This document shows, in pieces, positions 17,395-24,938 of a stretch of DNA of 51,321 nt (position 1 is the first letter of the stretch; every line of letters begins with the position of its first letter). The notes beneath the pieces were generated by a model. That model made no database searches, was not told the origin of the DNA, and was given only the letters and a program-made list of their open reading frames with translations. The stretch comes from an uncultured Prevotellaceae bacterium. Lineage in GTDB: Bacteria > Bacteroidota > Bacteroidia > Bacteroidales > Bacteroidaceae. The translations under genes were made by a program, and so were the position numbers. The stretch is from positions 1 through 51,321 of the forward strand of contig CACYKX010000003.1 of assembly GCA_902775075.1 (NCBI GenBank), read 5' to 3'.

Positions 17395-19425
17395 TTATTC
17401 CTCACCAAACTTATTTATAAATTCTTCTTCACTAATAATCGGAATATTCAATTCGTGTGCTTTTTTATTTTTACTACTCACAGATTCTATATCATTATTG
17501 ATTAGGTAGTTCGTATGTTTACTCACGCTACCGGTAACCTTTCCGCCCTGACTTTCTATATATGCCTTCAGAGCGTTACGGTTCTTATAATGATACACAT
17601 CACCCGTCACCACAAACACTAAATCTTTACACTTTTCACCGGTCGGTTCCATTACCTCCTCGCGAATATTAAGTTCTTCCATAAGATGCTCTACGATACG
17701 AAGATTTTCTGGATTACTGAAGAACCTGACTACCGATGCACTCTTCTCGGGTCCTATGCCATCGATCGATGCAAAGATTGTCTCACGAGTGTCTTCACTA
17801 AAGAGGTCACCCTCCTGAGATGCAAACAAGTCACCTTCTCGAGAAGCACTAGCCATTTTAATAATTTCCTCCAAGGAACAGGCACTAAGCAGTCGCTTGC
17901 ATACATCTTTTCCCACAAGAGGTATATTCAGAGCATACAAGAAACGGCGACTATCCACTTCTCTACTTTTATCTATAGAGCGCATGATATTTGCAGCACT
18001 TTTCTGCCCAAAGCCTTCCATCATCGACAGTTCGAAGATGTGCTCTCTCAAAAAGTATATATCAGCATATTCCTTCACCCATCCTAAATTGATAAACTTA
18101 GAAATTGTCTGTGCACTGATTCCGTCGATATTCATTCCATCTTTGCTCACAAAACGGGCAAATTTTCTAAGTTGCTTGGCTGGACAACTCTCATTTGTAC
18201 AATGTAAAGTACGCGTTCCACTGTTTTCACTCTCTATCACTCGAGTTGGAGCCCCACAAACTGGACACTTATCAGGGATTACCAAATCTCCTACCTTATC
18301 GATGACATGAATTACCTTCGGGATAATCTTATTCGACTTGATGACGCTCAACTTGGTACCGGCATCTCCAATCCCCAAGCGCTCACATTCTGAAATATTA
18401 CAGAGAGAAGCACGCTTCACCGTAGTTCCTTCCAGTTCTACCGGACGGAATACTGCCACAGGCGAAATTGTAGATGCAGCACAGCTCCATTCTATATGGT
18501 CGAGTTCTGTTTCTGCGCTCTCATCTTGCCACTTAAACGCATATCCCGCACGAGTGGCATGATGTCCTGTCACCGAACCCGTCAAACTGTAAGCATAATC
18601 ATCATAGGCAATGACAAGTCCATCCACCGGGAAAGGATTATCACGACGGGTAACCTTCTGTGTCCACTTGTCGATGACTTTTTGAATATTCTCTTCGGTA
18701 GGACTTTCTATTCTCTCGCGCTCTACAGCCTTCATTCCATTTGCCTCGATAAAATCCATTCGATCTCCCCATCTGTCTATCGGTTCATCAACATGTACCA
18801 AGGTAAAAGGAATCCACTGCAAATGGCGCAATTTCACCTCTTCTACATCTTTCAATGTCAGCGAACCACTTGCCAAGTTGCGAGGATTGGCATAATCTTC
18901 TCCACTCTCGAGTAAGAATTCCTCAAAATCTTCATAAGAGATTACACACTCTCCACGAATAACGATATGCCCCGTAGACTTAATTTTCTTAGGAATTCCA
19001 GCAATAGCACTGGCAAGATGTGTGATATTCGTTCCGACATGTCCATTACCGCGAGTCACCACCTTTGTAAGTATTCCCTCATCGAAGGTGACAACCAGAG
19101 TAAGACCATCTAGTTTCCAAGACAACCATATCGGGCGTCCTTCTGCCCATTTAACCAAATCAGCAGTACTCTTGGTTTTAGCCAAGGACAAAGCAGCAAA
19201 CTCATGTTCCTCTTTTTTCCCCGACAATGTATCAGCAGACACGTTATGCGTAGGCGATTCTTCGAGCACAACACCAGTCTCCTTCTCCAATATTTTCAGT
19301 TGATCAAACAGATGATCCCACTCGTAATCGGTCATCTGTTCACCTTGTCCATTATAATATGCATCAGAAGCCTGATTGAGTCGAGCAATCATCTCCTGCA
19401 TTTGTTGTATCTTGTCAATAGCCAT
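17395..19425 (-). CDS. ligA: NAD-dependent DNA ligase, divergent type
   Basis: Seals nicks using NAD. All LigA parts are present: NAD-binding Ia region (residues 5-65), adenylation domain with Lys104 in SWKLDGL, TRGNGHVGTNIT, OB fold, Zn finger with Cys387, 390, 409 and 414, HhH region about 431-560, and C-terminal BRCT about 600-676. The wording around the active Lys and the short Lys-rich HEFAALSLAKTKS segment differ from the usual Bacteroidetes LigA (which has E-x-K-x-DG) and recall clostridial-type paralogues, so this may be a second ligase. A small internal repeat EGDLF occurs at 530 and 538. It shares a compact bidirectional promoter with the pantothenate kinase gene. Confidence 0.9.
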   Translation of the reverse strand: MAIDKIQQMQEMIARLNQASDAYYNGQGEQMTDYEWDHLFDQLKILEKETGVVLEESPTHNVSADTLSGKKEEHEFAALSLAKTKSTADLVKWAEGRPIWLSWKLDGLTLVVTFDEGILTKVVTRGNGHVGTNITHLASAIAGIPKKIKSTGHIVIRGECVISYEDFEEFLLESGEDYANPRNLASGSLTLKDVEEVKLRHLQWIPFTLVHVDEPIDRWGDRMDFIEANGMKAVERERIESPTEENIQKVIDKWTQKVTRRDNPFPVDGLVIAYDDYAYSLTGSVTGHHATRAGYAFKWQDESAETELDHIEWSCAASTISPVAVFRPVELEGTTVKRASLCNISECERLGIGDAGTKLSVIKSNKIIPKVIHVIDKVGDLVIPDKCPVCGAPTRVIESENSGTRTLHCTNESCPAKQLRKFARFVSKDGMNIDGISAQTISKFINLGWVKEYADIYFLREHIFELSMMEGFGQKSAANIMRSIDKSREVDSRRFLYALNIPLVGKDVCKRLLSACSLEEIIKMASASREGDLFASQEGDLFSEDTRETIFASIDGIGPEKSASVVRFFSNPENLRIVEHLMEELNIREEVMEPTGEKCKDLVFVVTGDVYHYKNRNALKAYIESQGGKVTGSVSKHTNYLINNDIESVSSKNKKAHELNIPIISEEEFINKFGEE

Positions 19426-19442
19426 AATATTTGGATTTTAGT

Positions 19443-19473
19443 GCAAAGATACTATTTTTTTTTCTTATCTTTG
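19443..19473. promoter_or_regulatory. Bidirectional palindromic promoter of ligA and the pantothenate kinase gene
   Basis: TATCTTTG at 19466-19473 on the plus strand and the same box on the minus strand (19450-19443) form an inverted repeat, GTGCAAAGATA...TATCTTTGCAC, within a 52-bp intergenic gap. The plus-strand box ends 4 bases before the kinase ATG, so that mRNA is probably leaderless. Neither has a clear TTG -33 box. Confidence 0.65.
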
Positions 19474-19477
19474 CACC

Positions 19478-20338
19478 ATGGCAAAGAAAATAGTAATAGG
19501 AATTGATGTCGGAATCTCAACAACAAAGATTGTAGGTATCGACGAAAATGGGATGGTCATCTCGCCTATCCGCATTAAAGCAACCGACCCTATCACGTCA
19601 TTATATGGTGCATTCGGTAAATATCTTCATGACAACAAGATTCATCTCGAAGAGGTTGAACACGTGATGCTCACTGGCGTAGGAGCTGCATATATCGAAG
19701 AAAACATGTATGGACTGCCTACCACCAAAGCAGAAGAATTCATTGCGGATGGATTGGGAGCACGCTATGAGTCGAAACTCGACAAGATGATCGTGGTATC
19801 TATGGGTACGGGAACGTCTCTTGTTGTATGCGATGGTGATGACATCCATCACATCGGTGGTATCGGCATTGGTGGAGGAACGTTAGCCGGACTGTCACGT
19901 ATCATGCTGAAAACTGATGATATCAAACAGATTGCATCCTTAGCCATGGAAGGTGACATTTCTAAAATAAACCTCCTCATCGGCGATATCAGTGCTAAAC
20001 CTCTGCCAGGATTACCTATGACTGCTACGGCAAGCCTTTTCAGTAATGCCAAGGCTAATGCTTGTCGAGAAGATATCGCCATAGGACTGATTTACATGGT
20101 ACTACAGGCCATCGGTTCGAGTACGATACTTTCTTCATTGGGTACGGGAATCAAGGATTTTGTAATGATTGGTAACCTTACATTATTGCCACAATGCCGT
20201 GATGTTTATCCTGCTATGGAAAAACTATATAATGTGCATTTCCGTATACCTAAATATTCTGAATTCTGTACGGCTATCGGAGCTGCTCTTGCCTACAAGT
20301 ATAGAAAAGGAAATAACATTACTCCAAAGTACATATAA
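19478..20338 (+). CDS. coaW: Type II pantothenate kinase
   Basis: ATP-dependent phosphorylation of pantothenate, the first step of CoA synthesis. The ASKHA-fold protein has 286 residues. Seen: phosphate-1 motif GIDVGISTTKIVGID, GTGTSLVV (phosphate-2), GGIGIGGGTLAGLSRIML and a C-terminal adenosine loop around GTGIKDFVMIGNL. This matches the staphylococcal/eukaryotic-like type II class. Many Bacteroidetes are expected to use type III CoaX, so a type II enzyme may be an addition or replacement. Next to ligA, divergent. Confidence 0.85.
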   Translation: MAKKIVIGIDVGISTTKIVGIDENGMVISPIRIKATDPITSLYGAFGKYLHDNKIHLEEVEHVMLTGVGAAYIEENMYGLPTTKAEEFIADGLGARYESKLDKMIVVSMGTGTSLVVCDGDDIHHIGGIGIGGGTLAGLSRIMLKTDDIKQIASLAMEGDISKINLLIGDISAKPLPGLPMTATASLFSNAKANACREDIAIGLIYMVLQAIGSSTILSSLGTGIKDFVMIGNLTLLPQCRDVYPAMEKLYNVHFRIPKYSEFCTAIGAALAYKYRKGNNITPKYI

Positions 20339-20349
20339 CAGTATCGATT

Positions 20350-20437
20350 TACGCAGTTAACTGCATAAGCCTACGTAGTTAACTATATAAGCCTACGAAG
20401 TTAACTGCATAAGCCGATGCAGTTAACTTCGTAAAAG
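20350..20437. repeat. Array A: four 22-bp GTTAAC-centred repeats
   Basis: Four tandem units with a 22-bp period (20350, 20372, 20394, 20416). Each has a GTTAAC core flanked by TACGNA (or GATGCA) and TGCAT/TTCGT, often a 12-bp perfect palindrome GCAGTTAACTGC. The array opens with TTTACG and closes with CGTAAA, so the whole block is itself inverted at its ends. It fills the gap between convergent genes. The same unit recurs at 50995-51104. Confidence 0.92.
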
Positions 20438-20444
20438 TACATAC

Positions 20445-21422
20445 TTAATTACACAAATTGGTACTATTAATATAACCTTTAAAGTTACGTTCCGACCAAT
20501 TGATTATTGTCTGTGAAGCTTTCACTGTTTTCCCTCCGAGTGCCGCCTGTTCTAGATATTCCACCCTCTTCGGCCATCCGATATAAAAATAAGTTTCCGT
20601 AAGTGACTTATCTGCCACTAGGTCTCCTCCCCCAGTACTCATCGTGGTAAATCCCATATCCCTGACATCTTTCGCAGGTATTGTCACCTCGCTTCCATTG
20701 AAAATCCGATAATCACCTTTGGTATCATTCTCAGGATCTACAGGCTCTACATATCCCGCTATCATCATATTCTGAGTCTTATATCCCAAATCACTCGAGG
20801 ATTTTGAGAATTTTCCAATCTTAAATTCCTGTCCATGATTACCAAACAGAAGTTCGAGTTCACCCAGTTGCTGCATCACAGAACTCTCATCATCCATTTG
20901 CAGACCGAGAAAACTCATCAGAGAACTGCGTGGCATAATCTGTGCAAGAGAATCGGTATGAGAATAGATGGAATCAATCGCCACACTATATATATTGTAT
21001 AGTCGATCACGAACAGAACGCCAATTCTCTAAATGTAGCATATTACCATATTCACCAACTGTAAAATAGAATTTATAATGCTCCAATTGAGAAAAACCGC
21101 TCAGTATTTTCTTCTCATACGAGTAATCTTTCATCTTACTCAAATCAAAATCAGAATACTGTAATTCCATACGATATCCACCCTGGGTAGAATCAAGTAC
21201 GGCTATTTGGAAATTATAGCTATAATCTTTCTCCTTAATGGTATCATTATCATGAAACTCGTACGACATTTTATCAACATGATAATTCATCGTGTCGCCT
21301 TTGCAAAAATATCCCACTACCGCAATTGTAGTGTCTCTTGAGAGCATACCGATACCTGCGCCATCCGCCGGTGAAAGCAAACAAACAATAAAAATAAAAA
21401 TCAGAAATGATATTCTACTCAT
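20445..21422 (-). CDS. Exported protein of unknown function
   Basis: 325 residues with a signal peptide (hydrophobic residues 3-20, cleavage near PADGA). The rest is rich in Asp, Ser and Tyr with alternating hydrophobic residues, suggesting a beta-rich secreted or periplasmic protein. No membrane segments follow and no catalytic motif was found. Some phrases (YNFQIAVLDSTQGGYRMELQY, TMSTGGGDL) may be family marks, but I do not recognise the family. The repeat array lies between its stop and the pantothenate kinase gene. A promoter TTG-N19-TAATTTTG lies at 21484-21455. Confidence 0.8.
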   Translation of the reverse strand: MSRISFLIFIFIVCLLSPADGAGIGMLSRDTTIAVVGYFCKGDTMNYHVDKMSYEFHDNDTIKEKDYSYNFQIAVLDSTQGGYRMELQYSDFDLSKMKDYSYEKKILSGFSQLEHYKFYFTVGEYGNMLHLENWRSVRDRLYNIYSVAIDSIYSHTDSLAQIMPRSSLMSFLGLQMDDESSVMQQLGELELLFGNHGQEFKIGKFSKSSSDLGYKTQNMMIAGYVEPVDPENDTKGDYRIFNGSEVTIPAKDVRDMGFTTMSTGGGDLVADKSLTETYFYIGWPKRVEYLEQAALGGKTVKASQTIINWSERNFKGYINSTNLCN

Positions 21423-21454
21423 CTTTTAAATTACTTTTATACGTACAAAGTTAG

Positions 21455-21484
21455 CAAAATTACATCAAAACACGAATTTTCCAA
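21455..21484 (-). promoter_or_regulatory. Promoter of the 20445-21422 gene
   Basis: Minus-strand TTG (21484-21482), 19 bases, TATTG-free spacer, then TAATTTTG (21462-21455). A second -7-like TAACTTTG lies 2 bases downstream (21453-21446). It sits back-to-back with the trmD promoter. Confidence 0.55.
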
Positions 21485-21492
21485 TCAAATAC

Positions 21493-21524
21493 TTGCAAGA
21501 TTCCAGTAAAAATTACTATCTTTG
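21493..21524 (+). promoter_or_regulatory. Promoter of trmD, probably giving a leaderless mRNA
   Basis: TTG (21493-21495), 21 bases, TATCTTTG (21517-21524). The trmD ATG begins only 5 bases after the -7 box, about where transcription should start. Confidence 0.68.
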
Positions 21525-21529
21525 CAAAC

Positions 21530-22228
21530 ATGAGAATAGATATCGTAACCGTTTTACCGGAAATGTTAGAGGGCTTTGTGCATGAATCAATTCTGGCAAG
21601 AGCACAGAAGAAAGGCTATGCAGAGATTCATTTGCATAATTTACGTGACTATACTTTAGACAAATGGAAACGTGTAGACGACTATCCTTATGGAGGTAGC
21701 GCAGGCATGGTGATGCAATGCGAACCTATCGACAGATGTATAGAAACCTTGAAGGCTGAGCGTGATTACGATGATGTAATCTATACCAGTCCTGACGGTG
21801 AGACTTTCAATCAGAAGATTGCCAATGAGATGTCGATGCAAGGTAACCTCATCATTCTCTGTGGTCATTATAAGGGTATCGACCAACGTATACGCGAACA
21901 CCTTATTACTCGAGAGATTAGTGTTGGTGATTTCGTGCTCACTGGTGGCGAACTTGCTGCGGGTATCATTACTGATGCCGTCGTAAGACTGATCCCTGGC
22001 GTACTCAGTGACGATCAAAGCGCATTGAGTGATTGTTTCCAAGACGATCTTCTTGCGGCTCCTATCTACACACGCCCTTCTAACTATAAGGGATGGAAGG
22101 TACCAGATATCCTCTTGAGTGGAAATGAAGCTAAAATCCGTCAATGGGAATTTGACCAGGCCATAGAAAGAACAAAGAAGTTACGTCCTGATTTGCTTAA
22201 AAAGCAGAATGGGAAAAGAAAGTTTTAA
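21530..22228 (+). CDS. trmD: tRNA (guanine37-N1)-methyltransferase
   Basis: Makes m1G37 in tRNAs reading CNN codons, which prevents frameshifting; SAM-dependent SPOUT enzyme with a trefoil knot, active as a dimer. 232 residues. Seen: [66 protein letters not shown] (knot) and the C-terminal [28 protein letters not shown]. It stands alone, without the rimM-trmD-rplS partners seen in Proteobacteria. Confidence 0.98.
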   Translation: MRIDIVTVLPEMLEGFVHESILARAQKKGYAEIHLHNLRDYTLDKWKRVDDYPYGGSAGMVMQCEPIDRCIETLKAERDYDDVIYTSPDGETFNQKIANEMSMQGNLIILCGHYKGIDQRIREHLITREISVGDFVLTGGELAAGIITDAVVRLIPGVLSDDQSALSDCFQDDLLAAPIYTRPSNYKGWKVPDILLSGNEAKIRQWEFDQAIERTKKLRPDLLKKQNGKRKF

Positions 22229-22350
22229 TTATAAGACATAGAAAAGAACTCATCAACAATAGTGAGGTATTATACCTTATTATATATAAGAGATCAAGTT
22301 TAGAACAATTTACTTTTAAAAAAACATTTAGAATAGCCTTTTTACAAGAA

Positions 22351-22480
22351 TAATATTATGCCTTGGCCTAAAATGGTCGGAGGCAGTATTATATGATATT
22401 ATAAACCTCATTTTTAGATCATAACGATAATGTTCGTTAGGGGGGATAGTCCGACGTGAGTTGCACTATTCCCTTTTTTT
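22351..22480 (+). ncRNA. Structured RNA segment ending in a terminator (candidate ncRNA or long 3' UTR)
   Basis: Three hairpins in a row on the plus strand: a long imperfect one at 22351-22391 (TAATA and GCCT/AGGC stems, then GGCC/GGTC), a perfect 6-bp stem TAACGA/TCGTTA at 22422-22439, and a terminator stem GGGGATAGT/ACTATTCCC at 22442-22473 followed by seven T. No known RNA family was recognised. It may be the 3' UTR of trmD (123 bp downstream) or an independent RNA; no promoter was found just upstream. Confidence 0.5.
22442..22480 (+). terminator. Terminator after trmD / end of structured segment
   Basis: 9-bp stem with one G-T wobble, a 14-base loop and a T7 tract. Confidence 0.85.
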
Positions 22481-22742
22481 ATATCCAATAAAAGGGGAAA
22501 AATTGATATGAAAGGAGTAAAAATAGCACCTTAAGGGTATTATTTGACATCCTGAGAGCGCAACTATTGACTTATAATCAATCCTGCATCAAAAATTCCC
22601 CCATAAAAAACAAATTCTACTACATACTATTCATTGTAATTAATGATATTTGCATCAAACAAAAGTTTAAAACAAAAAACCTAAAATAGAAATTATAGCG
22701 AGAGTATGAAACGAAACCTAAAAAACTTATTACTTAACGATC

Positions 22743-23300
22743 ATGAGAATACTTCATTTACAATCATACCTAACACAATCCATAAAGATTTTGGTTGTTG
22801 CTACAACTACTATTCTTGCAATTACACTAACAAGTTGTAGTTCGAGTTCTGACGATACTATATCACCTATCAACACGGAATCCTTGGAATCGTCTACTAG
22901 TTCTACTATGCAACTTATTCACGATACAAAGGCAAAGATCAAGGCTACCTTCAAAATAAACGGTGTCGACATAAATAACCAATCAAACAATATAAAGGAC
23001 GATAAGATAGAGGTTACCAGCGTCACTATCCATACAGGTGTGGAAACAATCAATGCAAGCAAATACGAAATCGAAAACGGATTAATATATGCCAAACCTG
23101 TAAACGGGAATGTAACCATCAGAGTACACTACAACGTAAACTGGTATAATCCAGCCAAAAAGGCTGTAAACTCACGAACCGATTACAAAGACATTACAAG
23201 CTATCTCTCTATAGAACAGGGCAAAGTCGTTGACCTCATCCTCGATATCATCGCGGACAACATCAACTTCAACGCAACTGTTAGTGAATGGGTATTATGA
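22743..23300 (+). CDS. Small fimbrillin-like lipoprotein
   Basis: 185 residues. Seen: a long lipoprotein signal with lipobox LTSC (Cys near residue 32) and a Ser-rich linker. A beta-strand-rich domain follows, ending NINFNATVSEWVL. That ending matches the last strand of the neighbouring fimbrillins (I-x-F-x-A-x-V/T-x-x-W), so this may be a one-domain or truncated relative of them. It has its own terminator and stands before the pilus operon promoter, so it is transcribed apart from it. Role unknown; perhaps an accessory subunit or regulator of pilus assembly. Confidence 0.72.
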   Translation: MRILHLQSYLTQSIKILVVATTTILAITLTSCSSSSDDTISPINTESLESSTSSTMQLIHDTKAKIKATFKINGVDINNQSNNIKDDKIEVTSVTIHTGVETINASKYEIENGLIYAKPVNGNVTIRVHYNVNWYNPAKKAVNSRTDYKDITSYLSIEQGKVVDLILDIIADNINFNATVSEWVL

Positions 23301-23357
23301 TATATTTTTCATATATTATACAATCGCTATAAATTAAAATCGTTAAGGTACACACAA

Positions 23358-23399
23358 GGCAGAAATTTTAAGGGCGCTTAAAATTTTCTGCCATTTTTT
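23358..23399 (+). terminator. Terminator after the 22743 gene
   Basis: GGCAGAAATTTTAAG pairs with CTTAAAATTTTCTGCC (one bulged T) around a 4-base loop, then six T. The TTTG closing the T-run doubles as the -33 box of the next promoter. Confidence 0.88.
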
Positions 23400-23430
23400 G
23401 CACGTTTTCAAAATAAAATCACTACCTTTG
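23397..23430 (+). promoter_or_regulatory. Promoter of the pilus operon
   Basis: TTTG (23397-23400), 22 bases, TACCTTTG (23423-23430). The spacing is one base longer than usual; the -7 box is ideal. Confidence 0.65.
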
Positions 23431-23750
23431 CACCCAAATATATAAGAACAAAGAATAAGGATATTAAGAAAATTACTCAAAACGACTATAAGAACGATTA
23501 TTGAATATAACTTTTTATCCTTCAGAAACAGTAAGAATGACTGTGGCTATGTGTATTAGACATATGCCTTTAATGTCAATAGTATTATCTCGGGCGTTAT
23601 AATTAGGGTATATTCAATTAGTAAGATGTGCTTTTATTTTCCCGACTTCAATCCTTTGAAGATGGCATGAACTTGTGCCAATAGAGAATTTTTCCCTTAC
23701 AAGTCAAGGCGTAATGTCTGATGACAAGCTCGTGATGCGTATAAGTAAAT

Positions 23751-24821
23751 ATGAAACAAAGAATTAAGACTGGTCTGTTCATGTTCGCACTCACTTCCAT
23801 CTTGTGTGGTTGTGGCGAAGAAGATTTCCTTCGGCGTTCCGACTTGGTTAATCCTCAGTTGATATACACCAATCTATCTATAGATATCGATTGGCTTACC
23901 AAGTATGGAGACTTACCCACAGGAATGACCATATACACTTTCGGTAAAAATACCGGTACTCAATATGAGTTAAGTGCAGACGTGAACACCATTGATCTAT
24001 ATCGAAATGCAGATAGCTACAAGGTCATGGTATTCAGTCTTACTCCTTCAGAATATGGTAGTCTACATTTTGAAAATTTAGACAATTCTCAAAAGGCTGC
24101 CGCTATGCTCAACAGATATGAGTGCACTGATGGATGGAATCAAGGCACAACTTATCAGTATGAGCCGGAAAAGATTGGAGCTAGTGTTGACACTTTGAAT
24201 TTAACTCCACAAATGGTAGAAAAAACATTGTGTTGGCAACTCGCTCACAAGGATTGCCACGAGTGTTTGGAAGGCGATACTACGAAGGCTATATTCAAAG
24301 CATTGCCAATTTCACTCACCAAGGAATTCACCATCAAAATTCGAATCAAAGGCATAAAATATGCCAAGAGCGTGGTTGGTGAAATCAGTGGACTGGCCGA
24401 TGGATGGATGTTGGCATTAGGACATGCCACTAAAACCACTGGCACCAATAGGTTAAACGAATGGATAGCAAATGTGACAACATCGGGCGATAAGGATGGA
24501 TGGATAACCAAAACCATCACGACGTTCGGACTTCCATACGGAAATGATGTCGCTGGAAACAGAAATGACAACGATAATGTATTGAAGTTGTATTTCGAAC
24601 TGGTAGATGGAAAAACGACGGTCTCCTATTCGTACAATGTTGGAAACATGATAAAATATAGTGAGGATGGTAACCTCATTTTAATTATTGACACAGACAT
24701 ATCAGAAAGTCAGCCAATGCCGAACTTACCTGAGGTAGAACAAAATGGTAACAATAAGGGAGGTATAGATGCCCATGTAGGAGATTGGGGCGAAGGCGGT
24801 GATGTCATAATGCCTGCGTAA
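23751..24821 (+). CDS. DUF5119-type pilus-associated lipoprotein (possible anchor)
   Basis: 356 residues. Seen: signal peptide with lipobox LCGC (Cys near residue 21), then IDIDWLTKYGDLPTGMTIYTFGKNTG, which I recall as typical of DUF5119, found with FimB/Mfa2-like proteins in Bacteroidetes pilus operons. Family members are thought to adopt the two-transthyretin fold of pilus anchors. As first gene of the operon, with no FimB/Mfa2 elsewhere in the window, it is the best candidate for the anchor that ties the fibre to the outer membrane. The C-terminal tail is acidic and Gly-rich. Confidence 0.75.
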   Translation: MKQRIKTGLFMFALTSILCGCGEEDFLRRSDLVNPQLIYTNLSIDIDWLTKYGDLPTGMTIYTFGKNTGTQYELSADVNTIDLYRNADSYKVMVFSLTPSEYGSLHFENLDNSQKAAAMLNRYECTDGWNQGTTYQYEPEKIGASVDTLNLTPQMVEKTLCWQLAHKDCHECLEGDTTKAIFKALPISLTKEFTIKIRIKGIKYAKSVVGEISGLADGWMLALGHATKTTGTNRLNEWIANVTTSGDKDGWITKTITTFGLPYGNDVAGNRNDNDNVLKLYFELVDGKTTVSYSYNVGNMIKYSEDGNLILIIDTDISESQPMPNLPEVEQNGNNKGGIDAHVGDWGEGGDVIMPA

Positions 24822-24891
24822 TAAAACAAAAAAAAGACCACATATTAAGACGACAACAGAAAGAATAAGAAGTGTATAATGACGAAGCATC

Positions 24892-24921
24892 TTGGATGTA
24901 GAACGTGATTTTGTAACTTTT
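24892..24921 (+). promoter_or_regulatory. Internal promoter before the major-type fimbrillin
   Basis: TTG (24892-24894), 19 bases, TAACTTTT (24914-24921), differing from consensus only in the last base. It would give a ~13-nt leader and extra expression of the subunit gene at 24939. Confidence 0.45.
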
Positions 24922-24938
24922 ATATAAATTAAAAACGT

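Larger units (their letters stand above)
22229..22742. other. 514-bp AT-rich intergenic region between trmD and the pilus region
   Basis: No gene of convincing length. It contains a structured, terminated segment (22351-22480, listed separately), AT-rich spacer, a weak -7 box GATATTTG at 22645-22652 that may drive the gene at 22743, and a 15-residue-plus open frame from an ATG at 22706 that overlaps that gene out of frame. Confidence 0.6.
23301..23750 (+). promoter_or_regulatory. Terminator, promoter and ~315-nt leader of the pilus operon
   Basis: After a terminator (23358-23399) comes the promoter TTTG-N22-TACCTTTG (23397-23430). The next 320 nt up to the ATG at 23751 hold no long gene. The leader has a 21-codon open frame (ATG 23537 to TAA 23602) and several possible stems, for example CTTGT/ACAAG around 23670-23705. 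A leader of this length suggests control after initiation, but no known riboswitch was recognised. Confidence 0.55.

Noticed and set aside
22706..22840. Upstream frame starting MKRNLKNLLLN that overlaps the 22743 gene
   Set aside because: It is out of frame, has no ribosome site or family resemblance, and is short. Probably chance.
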